A program made the translations under genes and the position numbers. A DNA stretch of 64,000 bases from Heyndrickxia sporothermodurans (lineage in GTDB: Bacteria > Bacillota > Bacilli > Bacillales > Bacillaceae_C), in contig BORH01000001.1 in assembly GCA_018333075.1 (NCBI GenBank), positions 310,001 through 374,000 of the forward strand, given 5' to 3'. The notes under the pieces are model-generated. The model was not told the DNA's origin. It ran no database searches and was given only the letters and a program-made list of their open reading frames with translations. Below are positions 27,430-36,165 of the stretch, one piece after another (the stretch's first letter is position 1; the number at the start of each line of letters is the position of its first letter).

Positions 27430-27799
27430 AATTAATATCCCCTTCCATTATTTTTTCTTTACAGTATAGACTATGAACTTGGAGAGATAGTTGTACTAGT
27501 GAATAAACCTATATTTCAAAAAAACACACTTTAGGAAATACGATAAAAGATTTTATTCTAATATAGTCAATGTTCACAATACACAAATGACGAGTTAATT
27601 TTTTTAATCGAACAAAAAACATTGTCGACAAAAAAAATATCCAGTTATTCACTGGATACAAAAAAATAGGGGAATGAGGGGTCTAACCTGAAAACCAAGT
27701 ATAGACTTATTATAATCACTTTAAAGCGTTACCGCATGAGGAAAAAGAATTAAAAGTAAGAATTACAAAAAAAGATGCAGAATATAAAACCATTCAATA
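27430..27799. other. Intergenic region with a minus-strand terminator and a possible remnant
   Basis: Contains a hairpin TATCCAGT/ACTGGATA (27638-27658) followed on the minus strand by T7, with no recognised minus-strand gene feeding it. An in-frame plus-strand fragment ending at 27800 reads ALPHEEKELKVRITKKDAEY and has no start codon; it may be the tail of a lost gene. Confidence 0.4.
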
Positions 27800-28006
27800 A
27801 TGTTTATATTATACTTGACAATATTGGTGATAACGATTATCATTATCAGTATAATTGTTTTATATTTGATGTTAAGACTCTTTCTCCCCCCCTTTGAAAG
27901 AGTCTTAATTTATAGGGTGGTTTTTATGATTGTTGCACCAACTATTCTAACGATTGCATTTATCGTGCTGATAATAACCGTTTTATCAGTAATAAACAGG
28001 AATTGA
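27800..28006 (+). CDS. Uncertain hydrophobic ORF of 68 aa (or a 26-aa peptide from 27928)
   Basis: Two hydrophobic stretches are separated by LRLFLPPFERVLIYRV. The DNA between them is a perfect AAGACTCTTTC/GAAAGAGTCTT hairpin (27871-27906), which looks more like a terminator than coding sequence. A separate ATG at 27928 with GGGTGG upstream would give a 26-aa single-span peptide (MIVAPTILTIAF...). One or both may be real. Confidence 0.35.
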   Translation: MFILYLTILVITIIIISIIVLYLMLRLFLPPFERVLIYRVVFMIVAPTILTIAFIVLIITVLSVINRN

Positions 28007-28076
28007 CCCTCTTGATTCTTTTGAATCAACCTTTAATCTTATTTAATTCATTTGAGTAAAATTGTTAATAAAATTT

Positions 28077-28178
28077 TTATAAAAGCTGTCCGATAAATGT
28101 GCGACTGACACGATGATCTTCTTCAATATACCAGATCTTTTCTTTATAACATTCCAAATTATATTGGAGTTTAATGAC
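28077..28178 (-). pseudogene. Possible gene remnant, 33 codons
   Basis: The minus-strand frame VIKLQYNLECYKEKIWYIEE...FIGQLL ends in a stop and looks protein-like, but has no start codon or ribosome site. GCTGTCC/GGACAGC inverted repeats (28085, 28194) flank it. Confidence 0.3.
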
Positions 28179-28209
28179 TTATACTTTCTTTTTGGACAGC
28201 CCATAATAA

Positions 28210-28368
28210 TTAGATTTCTGGAACGAAAGTTTTGCAATCTGTTTCTTTATTGTTAGACGCTTTTTTACCTTTATGACTTACTACATAAATTGCTTTTGCA
28301 TTACACTTGTTTCCAGTGCCCCAATATGTACAGTTATTTACTTCGCATTGAGGATCTTGTGCAATCAT
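28210..28368 (-). CDS. DUF1540-type small cysteine protein
   Basis: 52 aa. The pattern CEVNNCTYWGTGNKCNAKAI and TDCKTFVPEI matches the DUF1540 domain, a four-Cys probable metal-binding unit common in spore formers. GAGGAGATGG precedes the ATG. Function in the family is unknown. Confidence 0.88.
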   Translation of the reverse strand: MIAQDPQCEVNNCTYWGTGNKCNAKAIYVVSHKGKKASNNKETDCKTFVPEI

Positions 28369-28381
28369 TATCCATCTCCTC

Positions 28382-28771
28382 TTTTAAACTAGCTTTGACG
28401 TTTTTTAAAGGATAAATACTTTTCTTAAATCTACACTTTCTCCTTATATTGCATCACGTAAAAGAATAAAATAAAATTTACCTTAGACTTACAAAAATAA
28501 ACAACTGACTTCTAGATATCTTTGAAAAGGAACTTAGAAAGGACCTCAAGGTGTCTACATGTTTTAATCCTTTCCACAGATTTTAACTAATTTCCTCAAA
28601 TTATATCCTATTATGATAGTTAGATACCCCTCCATAATAAAAAAATAATACTACCTGTTTTTGTTAAAACAGAATAATAATATTCTAATTATACATATGG
28701 TAATTTTTCCAACTATTTACTTTGTAATTATAGTAATATAGGAATAGATAAATATAATGGGGGTTTCTAAA
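28382..28771. other. Non-coding gap
   Basis: AT-rich; I see no gene, hairpin terminator or repeat here. It presumably holds the promoters of the DUF1540 gene and the K+ channel. Confidence 0.5.
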
Positions 28772-29517
28772 TTGAAAAAACTTCATTTTGGTATTATTTA
28801 TGAAGTTTGCCTTCAGGTTTAGTCATTATTTCACTTATAGTTCATTTTCCAAAAGAACAAAGTAAGATATTAGATTGGTTTATTTGGTCTATATTTATGG
28901 TTGATTATATTGTGAGAATTATTTTGGCAAAGGATAAGTGGAAACATATAAAAAGTAATCCACTTGATTTGATTGCACTTATTCCCTTAGATCAGATTTT
29001 CCGAACTGCTCGTATTGTAAGATTTGTAAGAGTAATTAGACTCATAGCTATATTAGAAAGAAAAAATTCACTAATTAAACAACTAATTGAGAAATATAAT
29101 ATTGACAAAATACTCATCATAGTAATTGTTTTGATGTTTTCTGCTTCTTTATCAATGAAATGGTTAGAACCTTCTATTGAATCTTATGGTGAAGCATTAT
29201 GGTGGGCAGTCGTAACAATGACGACTGTTGGCTATGGAGATTATTATCCAGTAACGACAGTAGGAAGAATTATTGCGGGTTTTCTAATGTTTACTGGAAT
29301 TAGTTTCATTGGTACGGTTACTGGTACAGTTGCAGCTTTATTAACTAGTAGAGGAAAAGAAGACACTTCCTTACCAATAGAATTAAAATATATTAAAGAA
29401 AAGATTGAACAATATCCCACTATCAGCCCATCTGAATATCAAATTATGCGTGAACACTTAAAATTCATGGAAGAAATACATAATAAAGAGCAAGGAAAAA
29501 TTCAAAATAACCTATAA
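28772..29517 (+). pseudogene. Voltage-gated-type potassium channel with a frameshift near its start
   Basis: The downstream frame (28807-29517) encodes S2 to S6 of a 6-TM channel: S4 with regularly spaced Arg (RTARIVRFVRVIRLIA), the filter TMTTVGYGDYYPV, and S6. It lacks a proper start and most of S1. A frame from TTG 28772, with GGGGG upstream, encodes KKLHFGIIYEVCL and then stops at 28822. Joining the two frames by one base within 28790-28815 restores a complete S1. It is either a recent frameshift mutation, a sequencing error, or translation from TTG 28807. Confidence 0.75.
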
Positions 29518-29827
29518 CTAACTATTTATCTTTTTACAATATGAGAGAAAAATGGAAATTATTTTAGGGAATTATTAAAAGTGGTACTGAAAGAAAAAAT
29601 AATTATAAATATCGATAGATAGAATTCTTTCAGTACCTAATATTTAAAAAGTTAAATTAAAGTTTAAGAAAATGAAAAACACCCCTTCAAATAAGAAGGC
29701 TTTTCTACTATTGGTCAAAGGATATAGTTATAGAAAAAATAAAATCCCGTCTTAATTTTACTAAATTTAATTTAAAAAAATACCTAGAAATCTTTTTACA
29801 TAAAGATTTCTAGGTATTTTTTTAGTA
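29518..29827. other. Intergenic region between channel and tRNA
   Basis: Holds only the bidirectional hairpin at 29775-29821. No further gene signal was seen. Confidence 0.5.
29775..29821. terminator. Terminator for tRNA-Val (minus) and possibly the channel (plus)
   Basis: Perfect 15-bp stem TACCTAGAAATCTTT/AAAGATTTCTAGGTA with A/T tracts on both sides. Confidence 0.85.
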
Positions 29828-29900
29828 TGACCTGTGAGGGACTTGAACCCCCGACCCCAACCCTGTCAAGGTTGTGCTCTCCCAACTGAGCTAACAGATC
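29828..29900 (-). tRNA. tRNA-Val (anticodon GAC)
   Basis: 73 nt cloverleaf on the minus strand: acceptor GATCTGT/ACAGGTC, anticodon stem CAACC/GGTTG with loop TTGACAG (anticodon GAC, reads GUC), and T-arm with GGTTCAAGTCC. The discriminator is A and CCA is not encoded. It is a solitary tRNA gene. Confidence 0.93.
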
Positions 29901-30015
29901 AAATTATCATGTTAAAGACAATATTAAATATAGTATGACTTAGCAAATATGTCAATCATTTTTTATAATACTAAGAAAAAATATTTTATTTTTTTAAGCA
30001 TTCGAAGTAAAATGA

Positions 30016-30140
30016 AGGGACAAGGGGACAGGTTCCGTGTCCCACTTCCATATTAGAATTATAAAGAAGATAAAACATTACCTAATGAAAATGAATAATT
30101 GGATAGAACCATGGGACAATAAACCAGTCCCTCTGTCCCG
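30016..30140. repeat. GGGACA-type inverted-repeat element before yjcH
   Basis: Two palindromic blocks flank about 65 bp. The first, 30018-30043, has GGGACA...TGTCCC around GGACAGGTTCCGTGTCC; the second, 30113-30139, has GGGACA...CTGTCCC. Sequences with the GGACAGGTTCCGTGTCC theme recur in Bacillus genomes and resemble REP-like elements mobilised by RAYT transposases. Confidence 0.5.
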
Positions 30141-30159
30141 GATTGGAGGAAGTGTAGAG

Positions 30160-30882
30160 ATGACTGCACAGAAAAGTACGATAATAGATATTGCGTTTGA
30201 AAGTAAGGAATTAGGGGAAACAGTAAATATTCTTGTCTATTTACCAGCAAATTTTTCTCCATTATATAAATACAATTTATTGATTGCACAGGATGGGAAG
30301 GATTACTTTCAATTAGGTAGAATTGCTCGTGTTGCAGATGAGTTATTAGAAAATGGAGAGATAGAAAATGTCATAATTGTGGGAATTCCTTATCAAAATG
30401 TTCATGATCGCAGAAGAAAATATCATCCCGATGGTGAACAGAATGCAGCATATATTAGATTTTTAGCTCATGAACTGATCCCTTATTTAGATCAACAATA
30501 TCCTACATTACATGTTGGTAATGGAAGAGTTCTTATTGGTGATTCTCTTGGAGCAACGGTTTCACTTATGACAGCTATGAACTATCCGAATATTATTGGA
30601 AAGGTTATATTACAATCACCATTAGTAAATGATAAGGTGCTAGATGCAGTTAAGGCTCATCCAAATCCTCATTTATTAAGTGTATATCATATTATAGGAA
30701 AAGGTGAAACAGAGGTTACAACCACTAATGGAAGTGTTGAAGATTTTCTTACACCTAACCGAAAGCTTCATCAATTATTTAGTGATAAAGGTTTTCAAAA
30801 TTTCTATGAAGAATTTGATGGAAATCATACATGGAAATATTGGCAGCCTGATCTAAAAAGGGCACTGAAATATACTTTCTAA
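30160..30882 (+). CDS. yjcH: YjcH-like alpha/beta-hydrolase esterase
   Basis: 240 aa from the ATG at 30160, with GGAGG 10 nt upstream; the longer frame back to 30037 runs through the repeat element. Esterase-D/enterochelin-esterase type fold, with nucleophile elbow GDSLGA and a C-terminal catalytic His in GNHTWKYW. The two downstream genes match yjcG and yjcF, the same order as in B. subtilis. The substrate is unknown. Confidence 0.85.
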   Translation: MTAQKSTIIDIAFESKELGETVNILVYLPANFSPLYKYNLLIAQDGKDYFQLGRIARVADELLENGEIENVIIVGIPYQNVHDRRRKYHPDGEQNAAYIRFLAHELIPYLDQQYPTLHVGNGRVLIGDSLGATVSLMTAMNYPNIIGKVILQSPLVNDKVLDAVKAHPNPHLLSVYHIIGKGETEVTTTNGSVEDFLTPNRKLHQLFSDKGFQNFYEEFDGNHTWKYWQPDLKRALKYTF

Positions 30883-30974
30883 GCAGATAACTAGTTTATC
30901 ATGTTAAATTTTCCGAAAAATTGTTATAATAATGATAAGTCTATTTTCATCAATTTTTAAGGAGGTAAAAATAT

Positions 30975-31487
30975 ATGAAATATGGTATTGTAATATTTCC
31001 GTCAAAACAGCTACAAGATCTTGCAAATTCCTACAGGAAAAGATATGATCCTCATTATGCTCTGATTTCTCCTCATATCACTCTAAAACATGTCTTCGAA
31101 TCTTCAAATGATGAAGTGAAAGATATCACAAAGAAGCTCGATCACATAGCTCGTAAATTTAAACCTTTCAAGCTTCATGTTTCGAAGGTAAGTTCATTTC
31201 AACCTGTAAATAATACAATTTATTTTAAAGTGGAAACATCACCTGAATTAGAGCAATTACACAGAGACTTATACAGTGAATTGCCAGGAGGAGATCCCGA
31301 GTATGCTTTTGTTCCACATATTACAATAGGACAAAAGCTATCAAATGATGAACATTCTGATGTGTATGGACAGCTTCGCATGCTTGGCATTGATCACGAA
31401 GAAGTAGTAGATCGTTTTCACCTTTTATATCAACTAGATAATGGTTCATGGACAGTATATGAAACATTTCGTTTAGGAGAGGAATAA
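30975..31487 (+). CDS. yjcG: YjcG-type 2H phosphoesterase (2'-5' RNA ligase-like)
   Basis: 170 aa with the two HxTx motifs of the 2H superfamily: HITL (about 34-37) and HITI (about 115-118). AAGGAGG precedes the ATG. It lies between yjcH and yjcF, and its stop is 6 nt before the yjcF start, so the last two are co-translated. The physiological substrate is unknown. Confidence 0.9.
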   Translation: MKYGIVIFPSKQLQDLANSYRKRYDPHYALISPHITLKHVFESSNDEVKDITKKLDHIARKFKPFKLHVSKVSSFQPVNNTIYFKVETSPELEQLHRDLYSELPGGDPEYAFVPHITIGQKLSNDEHSDVYGQLRMLGIDHEEVVDRFHLLYQLDNGSWTVYETFRLGEE

Positions 31488-31493
31488 TTTTAT

Positions 31494-31916
31494 ATGAAAG
31501 TCATCCAAGTTACTACCGAACAACAATTAAATGATGCTTTTAACATACGAAAAATCGTCTTTGTAGAAGAACAACATGTTGATATTGAAGAAGAAATCGA
31601 TCAGTTTGAAGATTCCTCTGACCATTTTGTTTTATATGATGAGGACAAACCAGCTGGTGCCGGTCGTTTTCGAATCCTTGACGGAATTGGGAAAGTGGAA
31701 AGGATTTGCATTCTCCCTTCCTATCGAGGTAAAGGTGCTGGGAAATTGATAATGGATGCTATTCATCAATTTGCTACTGATCAAAATATCCTTAAGCTAA
31801 AGTTAAATGCACAAACACACGCGATTCCTTTTTATGAAAAACTAGGATATCAAGTGGTCTCAGAAGAATTTTTGGATGCAGGAATTCCTCATAAAACAAT
31901 GAAAAAAACCTTATAG
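31494..31916 (+). CDS. yjcF: GNAT-family acetyltransferase, YjcF-like
   Basis: 140 aa. Acetyl-CoA binding motif A is visible as VERICILPSYRGKGAGKLIM (about 64-83), followed by the C-terminal AIPFYEKLGY. Small ElaA/YjcF-type GNAT enzymes act on unknown amines. It is the last gene of the yjcHGF group. Confidence 0.88.
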   Translation: MKVIQVTTEQQLNDAFNIRKIVFVEEQHVDIEEEIDQFEDSSDHFVLYDEDKPAGAGRFRILDGIGKVERICILPSYRGKGAGKLIMDAIHQFATDQNILKLKLNAQTHAIPFYEKLGYQVVSEEFLDAGIPHKTMKKTL

Positions 31917-31928
31917 TGCTTATTTTGA

Positions 31929-31965
31929 GGTGGTTCTAAGTTAAACTTAAAACCACCCAATTATT
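31929..31965 (+). terminator. Rho-independent terminator after yjcF
   Basis: GGTGGTT/AACCACC arms with a TAAGTTxAACTTA inner stem, then a T-rich run. Confidence 0.75.
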
Positions 31966-31989
31966 TTTTTGCTATGTACTTCTTTTTTA

Positions 31990-32322
31990 TTATGCAATCG
32001 GAGTACCATTTGGTACAAATTGATTAGGCTGTAATAAAATAACATCTCCCTTTTCTGGTACTCCTCCTAAAACAAGCACTTCAGAATTAAAACCAGCAAT
32101 TTTTCGTGGTGGAAAATTAACAACCGCAACAACCTGTTTGCCTACCATCGATTCCGAGGTATACCTTTTCGTAATTTGTGCACTTGTTTGTTTTAAACCT
32201 ATTTCTTCTCCAAAATCAATTACCATCTTTATCGCTGGGACTCTTGCTTCTGGAAATGTTTCCGCACTTTTAACTGTACCTATGCGTAAATCCAGCTTTA
32301 AAAAATCTTCAATAGTTGCCAT
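31990..32322 (-). CDS. csaA: CsaA, tRNA-binding-domain chaperone
   Basis: 110 aa, the same length as B. subtilis CsaA. OB-fold EMAP/tRNA-binding domain: FLKLDLRIGTV, FPEARVPAIKMVIDFG, VNFPPRKIAGF and LVLGGVP are typical. CsaA is a dimeric export-related chaperone or tRNA-binding protein. Confidence 0.93.
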   Translation of the reverse strand: MATIEDFLKLDLRIGTVKSAETFPEARVPAIKMVIDFGEEIGLKQTSAQITKRYTSESMVGKQVVAVVNFPPRKIAGFNSEVLVLGGVPEKGDVILLQPNQFVPNGTPIA

Positions 32323-32348
32323 AAGCTTTTCACTCCTATTACGTATTA

Positions 32349-32576
32349 CTAAATATATTCGTTAATAAAGCGCCCTTTTCCTGTTATCTCAGAAAATGAA
32401 TGGTTAACTTTCTTCTCCTTAAAAGTATTCATCTCAACAGATTGATAACGTTTTTGAAAGGGGGGATTCGTCAATTTTGCTGTATGCAATAGCTTTATGT
32501 AAGGATCAGGACTATGAATCATACGTAATTTATATTGATTATATACCTCATTTTCGAAGGTTAATCGATATCCCAT
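32349..32576 (-). CDS. Hypothetical 75-aa protein
   Basis: AAGGGAG lies 9 nt before the ATG. The product begins MGYRLTFENEVYNQYKLRMI and is basic, with no membrane span. It precedes csaA by 26 nt on the same strand and may be co-transcribed with it. Not recognised. Confidence 0.6.
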   Translation of the reverse strand: MGYRLTFENEVYNQYKLRMIHSPDPYIKLLHTAKLTNPPFQKRYQSVEMNTFKEKKVNHSFSEITGKGRFINEYI

Positions 32577-32740
32577 TTGAACTAACTCCCTTCTATTTTT
32601 AAATCATCCCTTAAAAACTAGAAGTAGAATTAAAGCATCTATGCACTCTTGTTAAAGTAGCGAGAAAATTCAAAATAATCATCACCATTAATCATACCCT
32701 ATTTTACCAAAATTAAACATAGCGTAATAGAAAGAACCTG

Positions 32741-32762
32741 CAAAATATACAGGTTCTTCCTA
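32741..32762 (-). terminator. Rho-independent terminator after spoVIF
   Basis: AGAACCTG/CAGGTTCT stem followed by TTCTATT on the minus strand. Confidence 0.7.
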
Positions 32763-32765
32763 CAG

Positions 32766-33023
32766 TTATTTTTTGTTATTCATCATTTTTGAAATTGTAT
32801 TAAAATCTAATTTTTTCCCATCATTTATTATGGATGCTACCATCTTATCTTCAAGTTCTTTAGAAACTGGTTTGTTCGCAATTTGAGAAACTCGCTTAAT
32901 AATACCTCTCACTGTTTTTTCATCTTTAAAATTTGCGTTTTGAAGTGAGTTCGCAAGTTCAAAAATGTCTTTCATATTTACTCCAGTTTTTTTCTCAATG
33001 TTTTTAAAAAAGTTATTTTCCAT
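32766..33023 (-). CDS. spoVIF: Stage VI sporulation protein F
   Basis: 85 aa from the ATG at 33023; GGAGG lies 12 nt upstream, and an ATG 8 codons earlier lies before that site. The sequence FFKNIEKKTGVNMKDIFELA and KLDFNTISKMM is characteristic of SpoVIF (YjcC), which is needed for proper coat assembly and stabilises GerE function. Location between yjcF and yjcA agrees with B. subtilis. Confidence 0.92.
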   Translation of the reverse strand: MENNFFKNIEKKTGVNMKDIFELANSLQNANFKDEKTVRGIIKRVSQIANKPVSKELEDKMVASIINDGKKLDFNTISKMMNNKK

Positions 33024-33129
33024 GCTTATTCTCGCCCTCCCTTTCAACTATATTATGTTATGAAAGTTAAAGGAGAATGGTGATAGACATATGCGGACAA
33101 GATAAAAACATTTTTTCCAAATAAAAATA

Positions 33130-33161
33130 GATGAAGTAAAACATAAATGTTTCACTTCATC
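33130..33161 (-). terminator. Rho-independent terminator after the YjcZ-type gene
   Basis: GATGAAGT/ACTTCATC extended stem with T-rich tail. Confidence 0.7.
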
Positions 33162-33178
33162 ATTATTCTAGTCTTAAA

Positions 33179-33322
33179 TTAGCAAAAGCTTGCTCCTACA
33201 ATGATTAACAAAATGAACAAGACAACAATTAACACAAATGTACTGCCAATACCATAGCCTCCATAGCCATAGCCACCGTATCCACCACAGCCACAGCCGC
33301 CATATCCGCCATATCCAAACAC
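33179..33322 (-). CDS. YjcZ-family small sporulation protein
   Basis: 47 aa from GTG 33322 with GAGGTG upstream. The N-terminal half is Gly/Tyr repeats ([15 protein letters not shown]) and the C-terminal half is the hallmark hydrophobic segment [19 protein letters not shown]. Members of this family are tiny sporulation-induced membrane proteins. Confidence 0.88.
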   Translation of the reverse strand: MFGYGGYGGCGCGGYGGYGYGGYGIGSTFVLIVVLFILLIIVGASFC

Positions 33323-33467
33323 TGATCTTCACCTCACTTTTCCATTCTCATTCATAGAATATGATAAGCAAAGTCAAAGTGTATGGGCTAAAATATTAAT
33401 AATTTTATTCCAAATGAAAAAAATTCGTTAATTTTCCCTATTTTCTCTTATATTTTCCTTATACTTT

Positions 33468-33824
33468 TCAGCCCTTTGGTTTAAAGATTAATGCACCAAT
33501 AAATCCAAAAATAATTGCGGCAGATATCCCTGAAGAAGTTACTTCAAACATCCCCGTTAAAACTCCAACAATTCCATGCTTATCTGCTTCATTCATCGCA
33601 CCCTCAACTAGAGAATTACCAAAGCTAGTTATAGGAATAGTAGCACCCGCTCCTGCAAAGTCAATCAATGGTTCGTATAGACCTAAACCAGATAGTACAG
33701 CTCCAATCACAACCAATAGACTTAACGTATGACCTGGAGTAAGCTTTGCAACATCAAATAATAATTGACCGAAAAGACAAATCAATCCACCTATAATAAA
33801 TGCCCAAAAAAACATTGCAAGCAT
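33468..33824 (-). CDS. spoVAE: SpoVAE (AEb-type)
   Basis: 118 aa, four hydrophobic helices, with the SpoVAC/SpoVAEb family segment [17 protein letters not shown]. It follows spoVAD by 15 nt. SpoVA proteins form the inner-membrane channel that moves Ca-dipicolinate into and out of the spore. Confidence 0.9.
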   Translation of the reverse strand: MLAMFFWAFIIGGLICLFGQLLFDVAKLTPGHTLSLLVVIGAVLSGLGLYEPLIDFAGAGATIPITSFGNSLVEGAMNEADKHGIVGVLTGMFEVTSSGISAAIIFGFIGALIFKPKG

Positions 33825-33839
33825 TTTACAACCACCCTT

Positions 33840-34856
33840 CTATATATATTCAATTGATACTGCATGTGCAATACATGGTATAGTTTCTTTTTGCTGAAAT
33901 GATAACGGAGACAGTAAAGCACCAGTTGCGACAACTAATATCCTCTTAAATGCTCCTTTTTTCATTTGATTTAATAAATGGCCATATAAAACAGTTGCAG
34001 AACATCCTGGACCACTTCCTCCTGATTGGACAGGCTGATCCTTCTTATAAATTAATAAACCACAATCTTTAAATTGTTCATCACCTATGTTCAGCCCTTT
34101 TTGTTGAAAAAGATCTAAGGCAATATTTCGTCCGATCGTCGCTAAATCGCCTGTAATAATTAAATCATAATGGGATGCATCAAGATGTAAATCTTGTAAA
34201 TGCCTTTCAATTGTATCCACCGCAGCTGGAGCCATTGCCCCTCCCATATTAAAGGGATCAGAAATTCCAAGATCAATTACTTTTCCAATTGTAGCCGATG
34301 TTACTCTTGGATGAGGTCCAGATTTTTTTGTTTCAGCCGCTACTAAAGCAAAACCTGCTCCAGTCACTGTCCATTGTGCAGTTGGGGGCTTCTGTCCGCC
34401 ATATTCTGTTGGATATCTAAATTGTTTTTCCGCTGATGCATTATGGCTTGATGCACCAGTAATAATTTTTTTTGCACCTTTATAATTTACAATGAATGAC
34501 GCAAGCGCTAACCCTTCCATCGATGTTGCACACGCACTAAACAAGCCTAAATTCGGAATTTGATTCGTTCTTGCCGCGAAGCTAGACGGGGTAATTTGAT
34601 TAATTAAATCACCTGCCAAATAAAATTGAATCTTTTCTTCTTTTATTCCTTCTTTTTGTAAAACTATATCTACTGCATCCTCAATTAATATCCTTTGAGC
34701 TTTTTCATATGAGTCCTGCCCTATCCAAAGATCTTCATGGAGCTTATCAAAGTCATCAGCAAGAAGACCATTTTTTTCAAAAGGACCACCAACTACACCC
34801 GTTGCAGTAATAATAGGCTGATTTGAAAATACCCATGATTGGGACCCCTTTAACAC
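33840..34856 (-). CDS. spoVAD: SpoVAD, dipicolinate-binding protein
   Basis: 338 aa, thiolase-like fold. Typical segments are GSQSWVFSNQPIITATGVVG at the start, LFSACATSMEGL (position of the thiolase Cys), and GGSGPGCSATVLYGHLL. SpoVAD binds DPA and docks on the SpoVA channel. It starts directly after the spoVAC stop, with no spacer. Confidence 0.93.
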   Translation of the reverse strand: MLKGSQSWVFSNQPIITATGVVGGPFEKNGLLADDFDKLHEDLWIGQDSYEKAQRILIEDAVDIVLQKEGIKEEKIQFYLAGDLINQITPSSFAARTNQIPNLGLFSACATSMEGLALASFIVNYKGAKKIITGASSHNASAEKQFRYPTEYGGQKPPTAQWTVTGAGFALVAAETKKSGPHPRVTSATIGKVIDLGISDPFNMGGAMAPAAVDTIERHLQDLHLDASHYDLIITGDLATIGRNIALDLFQQKGLNIGDEQFKDCGLLIYKKDQPVQSGGSGPGCSATVLYGHLLNQMKKGAFKRILVVATGALLSPLSFQQKETIPCIAHAVSIEYI

Positions 34857-35333
34857 TTACAATCCCCCCCATTGAATGAGGATCGTTTTTATTAGCGCAA
34901 TAATAAAAGCAGAAAAAACGCCAAAGACAATAACAGATCCAGCTAATTTAAATATATTCCCACCTACGCCTAAAACATATCCTTCTGTCTGGTGCTCAAT
35001 TGCTGCTGAAATTACCGCGTTTCCAAATCCTGTTACTGGAACCGCACTGCCTGCACCAGAAAATTGTCCTAGCCTGTCATATATTCCAAACCCTGTTAAA
35101 ATCATAGCTAGAAACACCATAGTAGCCACAGTTGGATTGCCCGCGGTTTGCTCAGTGAAATTAAAAAAGTAAATATACATATAAGTAACTGCTTGTCCAA
35201 TAAGACAGATTAATCCACCAATAATAAATGCACGGACACAATTTTTAAGTAAGGGTCGTTTTATTTCGTGTTTTTTTTGAATTTTGTCATATTGAATTTG
35301 CTCAGGAGTTTTTGTCTTATTTTTATTAGCCAT
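34857..35333 (-). CDS. spoVAC: SpoVAC, channel protein
   Basis: 158 aa from the ATG at 35333 (MANKNKTK); a GTG four codons upstream is an alternative. Four to five membrane helices follow a basic N-terminus, with the family segment VPVTGFGNAVISAAIEHQTEG. SpoVAC is a mechanosensitive channel for DPA release. It lies just after a yhcN-type lipoprotein gene and before spoVAD. Confidence 0.92.
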   Translation of the reverse strand: MANKNKTKTPEQIQYDKIQKKHEIKRPLLKNCVRAFIIGGLICLIGQAVTYMYIYFFNFTEQTAGNPTVATMVFLAMILTGFGIYDRLGQFSGAGSAVPVTGFGNAVISAAIEHQTEGYVLGVGGNIFKLAGSVIVFGVFSAFIIALIKTILIQWGGL

Positions 35334-35348
35334 TTGCACACACACTTT

Positions 35349-35816
35349 CTATGTTAGTTCTTCTGTAAGTTTTATGATTTTTTTAAACCTTTTCTTAGCC
35401 TCTTGATCAGAAATGGTATGATCACTCATTGCTTCTTTTAAGCGAACAGACTCTAAAAATATTTTATAGTCACTTGAAACAATAAATGTTCGGTTTGGAA
35501 ATTCCTTTTCTAATTGCTTTTTCAACTTTTTCTCAATGCTTTTCATTTTAAAACGATAGAAATGCTTGACTTTATATGCAACCAGAATTTTCTTTTCCCC
35601 TTCAATGATTGCTGCATCATAAATCTGTTTATTGTTTAATACTGCATTTTTTACTTCATCAGAGATCGAACGTTTCATTTTAGTTTGGACAATTTTGACA
35701 GGTTTTGGTTGCGTAGTCTTCATTAAGGCTAAACGACTTTCTTTACTATCTTGTTGATGGTTACAACCAATTAAAAAGAAAAGAATAACCAATATTGATA
35801 TAAAATTTTTTTGCAT
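35349..35816 (-). CDS. YhcN/YlaJ-family sporulation lipoprotein
   Basis: 155 aa with a lipoprotein signal (hydrophobic segment, then FLIGC with lipidation Cys at about 18). The C-terminal domain with VAYKVKHFYRFKMKSIEKKL and FPNRTFIVSSDYKIF matches YhcN/YlaJ. The stop lies 15 nt before the spoVAC ATG, so it heads the spoVA operon. This order is the core of the second spoVA operons known in other Bacillus. Confidence 0.85.
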   Translation of the reverse strand: MQKNFISILVILFFLIGCNHQQDSKESRLALMKTTQPKPVKIVQTKMKRSISDEVKNAVLNNKQIYDAAIIEGEKKILVAYKVKHFYRFKMKSIEKKLKKQLEKEFPNRTFIVSSDYKIFLESVRLKEAMSDHTISDQEAKKRFKKIIKLTEELT

Positions 35817-35947
35817 CCATAATTCCCCTCGACTAAATTTCTTAAGTAATCATTATTTTTAACTGAAATCATTAATTTATGAAATTTTTTCATATGGGAA
35901 ATATAGGTATATTTATAAGTTTTTCTAAAATCATTTCCATAATAAAA

Positions 35948-35972
35948 AAACAGGCATTATTGGCCTGTTTTT
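35948..35972. terminator. Bidirectional terminator
   Basis: AACAGGC/GCCTGTT stem with A7 before and T8 after. Confidence 0.85.
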
Positions 35973-36095
35973 TTTATCTTTTTCTTTCCACAACCACAAC
36001 CACCTTTTTTTACCCATTCTCCATTTGTCCCTTTTGATTTTTTCATTTGATAATTAGGCAAAACTTGTAATTTCGCTTTAGAATTGTTCATCATA
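35957..36095 (-). pseudogene. Small basic GGCGCGK-motif protein with a homopolymer frameshift
   Basis: From the ATG at 36095 (AAAGGATG upstream) the frame reads MMNNSKAKLQV, then a run of five T (36060-36064) shifts it into a stop. In the -1 frame the sequence continues sensibly: LPNYQMKKSKGTNGEWVKKG and GCGCGKKK up to 35957. A 4-T run would restore a 45-aa protein. The GGCGCGK end resembles the GGCMCGK of the 50-aa gene at 44511. Confidence 0.5.
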
Positions 36096-36165
36096 ATACA
36101 TACATCCTTTCGTTAGAAATACATACTTTTATCATATGTTTAAGAAAATAGGAATGCGCATGCCA

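Noticed and set aside
28081-28202. MITE with GCTGTCC inverted repeats
   Set aside because: The repeats are only 7 bp, no target duplication was found, and one arm lies inside a protein-like frame.
28043-28237. 64-aa minus-strand ORF
   Set aside because: It overlaps the DUF1540 gene end and has no ribosome site. Another frame in the same place looks more like a gene remnant.
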